Below are positions 6,360 through 6,737 of a DNA stretch of 6,737 nt, piece by piece. The stretch lies in assembly GCA_937911445.1 (NCBI GenBank), contig CALDQY010000299.1:1-6737 (forward strand). The letters are read 5' to 3'. Every line of letters starts with the position of its first letter. The first letter of the stretch is position 1. Made by a program: the position numbers and the translations under genes. This DNA is from an uncultured Rhodobiaceae bacterium. GTDB taxonomy: Archaea; Thermoplasmatota; Poseidoniia; Poseidoniales; Poseidoniaceae. The notes beneath the pieces were generated by a model. The model was given only the letters and a program-made list of their open reading frames with translations, did no database searches and was not told where the DNA came from.

Positions 6360-6737
6360 TAAGAGCTTTGGAGTTCTCCTTTCAAATTCTTCAATTTCTC
6401 TCTGAGAGTCTGTTTGTATGTACTACTCACAAAGATTCGTGCAAACGCTCTTCGGGCATCGACATATCCATCCCACCAAAATCCAAACATCCTACCTGAT
6501 GACCAAAAGAGCGGAATCATGGAAACATAAAGAAGGACGAATGCTCCGACGCGATGCATCGATTCGTTCCCCAACATCGTGCGAACATCGAATGATGTGA
6601 TTGCACTGATATCGCCGGAGTTTAACCACAGTATCCCAGCGCCAATCAAGGCCATGAATGGCCAAAGGATGACGGAGCCAAACATGGCTGCAAGGAAATG
6701 GTAGGTCGTTCTGGCATCAACGCCTTCATCGGTTCGA
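6359..6737 (-). CDS. Small integral membrane protein, 5' end beyond the window
   Basis: I do not recognise the family. An ATG exists at 6685, but the frame stays open to the window edge and reads plausible protein ahead of it (DEGVDARTTYHFLAA), with the first hydrophobic helix already begun before that Met. The gene therefore most likely starts to the right of the window. Of the 125 residues visible, about 13-38 form one membrane helix (FLAAMFGSVILWPFMALIGAGILWL) and about 62-80 a second (VGAFVLLYVSMIPLFW). These are separated by a loop of about 23 residues and followed by an aromatic GFWWDGY stretch. The tail, about 88-125, is basic (ARRAFARIF, REKLKNLKGEL) and probably cytoplasmic and helical. 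The stop TAG at 6361-6359 lies 39 bases before the DUF2299-like gene. Function unknown; a membrane partner of the downstream protein is conceivable but unsupported. Confidence 0.75.
   Translation of the reverse strand, partial: RTDEGVDARTTYHFLAAMFGSVILWPFMALIGAGILWLNSGDISAITSFDVRTMLGNESMHRVGAFVLLYVSMIPLFWSSGRMFGFWWDGYVDARRAFARIFVSSTYKQTLREKLKNLKGELQSS

Noticed and set aside
6359..6685. ATG at 6685 as the true start of the membrane protein
   Set aside because: The frame remains open to the edge with plausible coding upstream, and the first membrane helix begins before this Met, so the gene is better treated as cut by the window.
1..6737. Mobile element, phage, CRISPR array, toxin-antitoxin or defence system
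   Set aside because: No transposase, integrase, regularly spaced repeats, tRNA or typical defence domain is visible. The VWA domain here is on a secreted surface protein, not paired with a MoxR-type ATPase as in intracellular VWA systems.

Overview
The window reads as a piece of an archaeal chromosome, most plausibly a marine Thermoplasmatota (Marine Group II or III, Ca. Poseidoniales-like). That placement is an inference. It rests on a giant acidic secreted protein with a C-terminal membrane anchor and Ig/CARDB-like repeats, a DUF2299-like protein (a family I associate with archaea), and the absence of clear bacterial -35/-10 promoters. It has not been tested against a database. Base composition looks even across the genes, and I see no mobile element, CRISPR array, tRNA or rRNA.

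Layout, left to right. At 1-588 on the plus strand is the 3' part, or all, of a gene for a protein with a coiled coil and a C-terminal winged-helix-like domain. It converges tail to tail with the next gene, and the two stop codons sit five bases apart inside a 13-base palindrome. From 5603 down to 594 on the minus strand is one very large gene of 1669 residues. It has a Sec signal peptide, seven propeller-like repeats with a von Willebrand factor A (VWA) domain spliced into the fourth, about five Ig-like domains, a CARDB-like domain, one membrane helix and a short cytoplasmic tail. Upstream lies an 89-base gap with a terminator-like hairpin plus T tract and a good ribosome binding site. At 6319-5693 (minus) is a soluble DUF2299-like protein, and at 6737-6359 (minus) the 3' part of a small integral membrane protein that runs off the window.

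How they fit together. The membrane protein and the DUF2299-like gene are 39 bases apart on the same strand and could be co-transcribed. The terminator-like element suggests the giant surface protein is mostly transcribed separately. The giant protein is the centre of interest. It looks like a type I cell-surface protein whose metal-binding VWA domain is held out from a propeller head on a stalk of Ig-like domains, as expected of an adhesin or surface-binding receptor. Its ligand cannot be read from the sequence, and there is no enzyme or dedicated secretion gene here to define a complete system.
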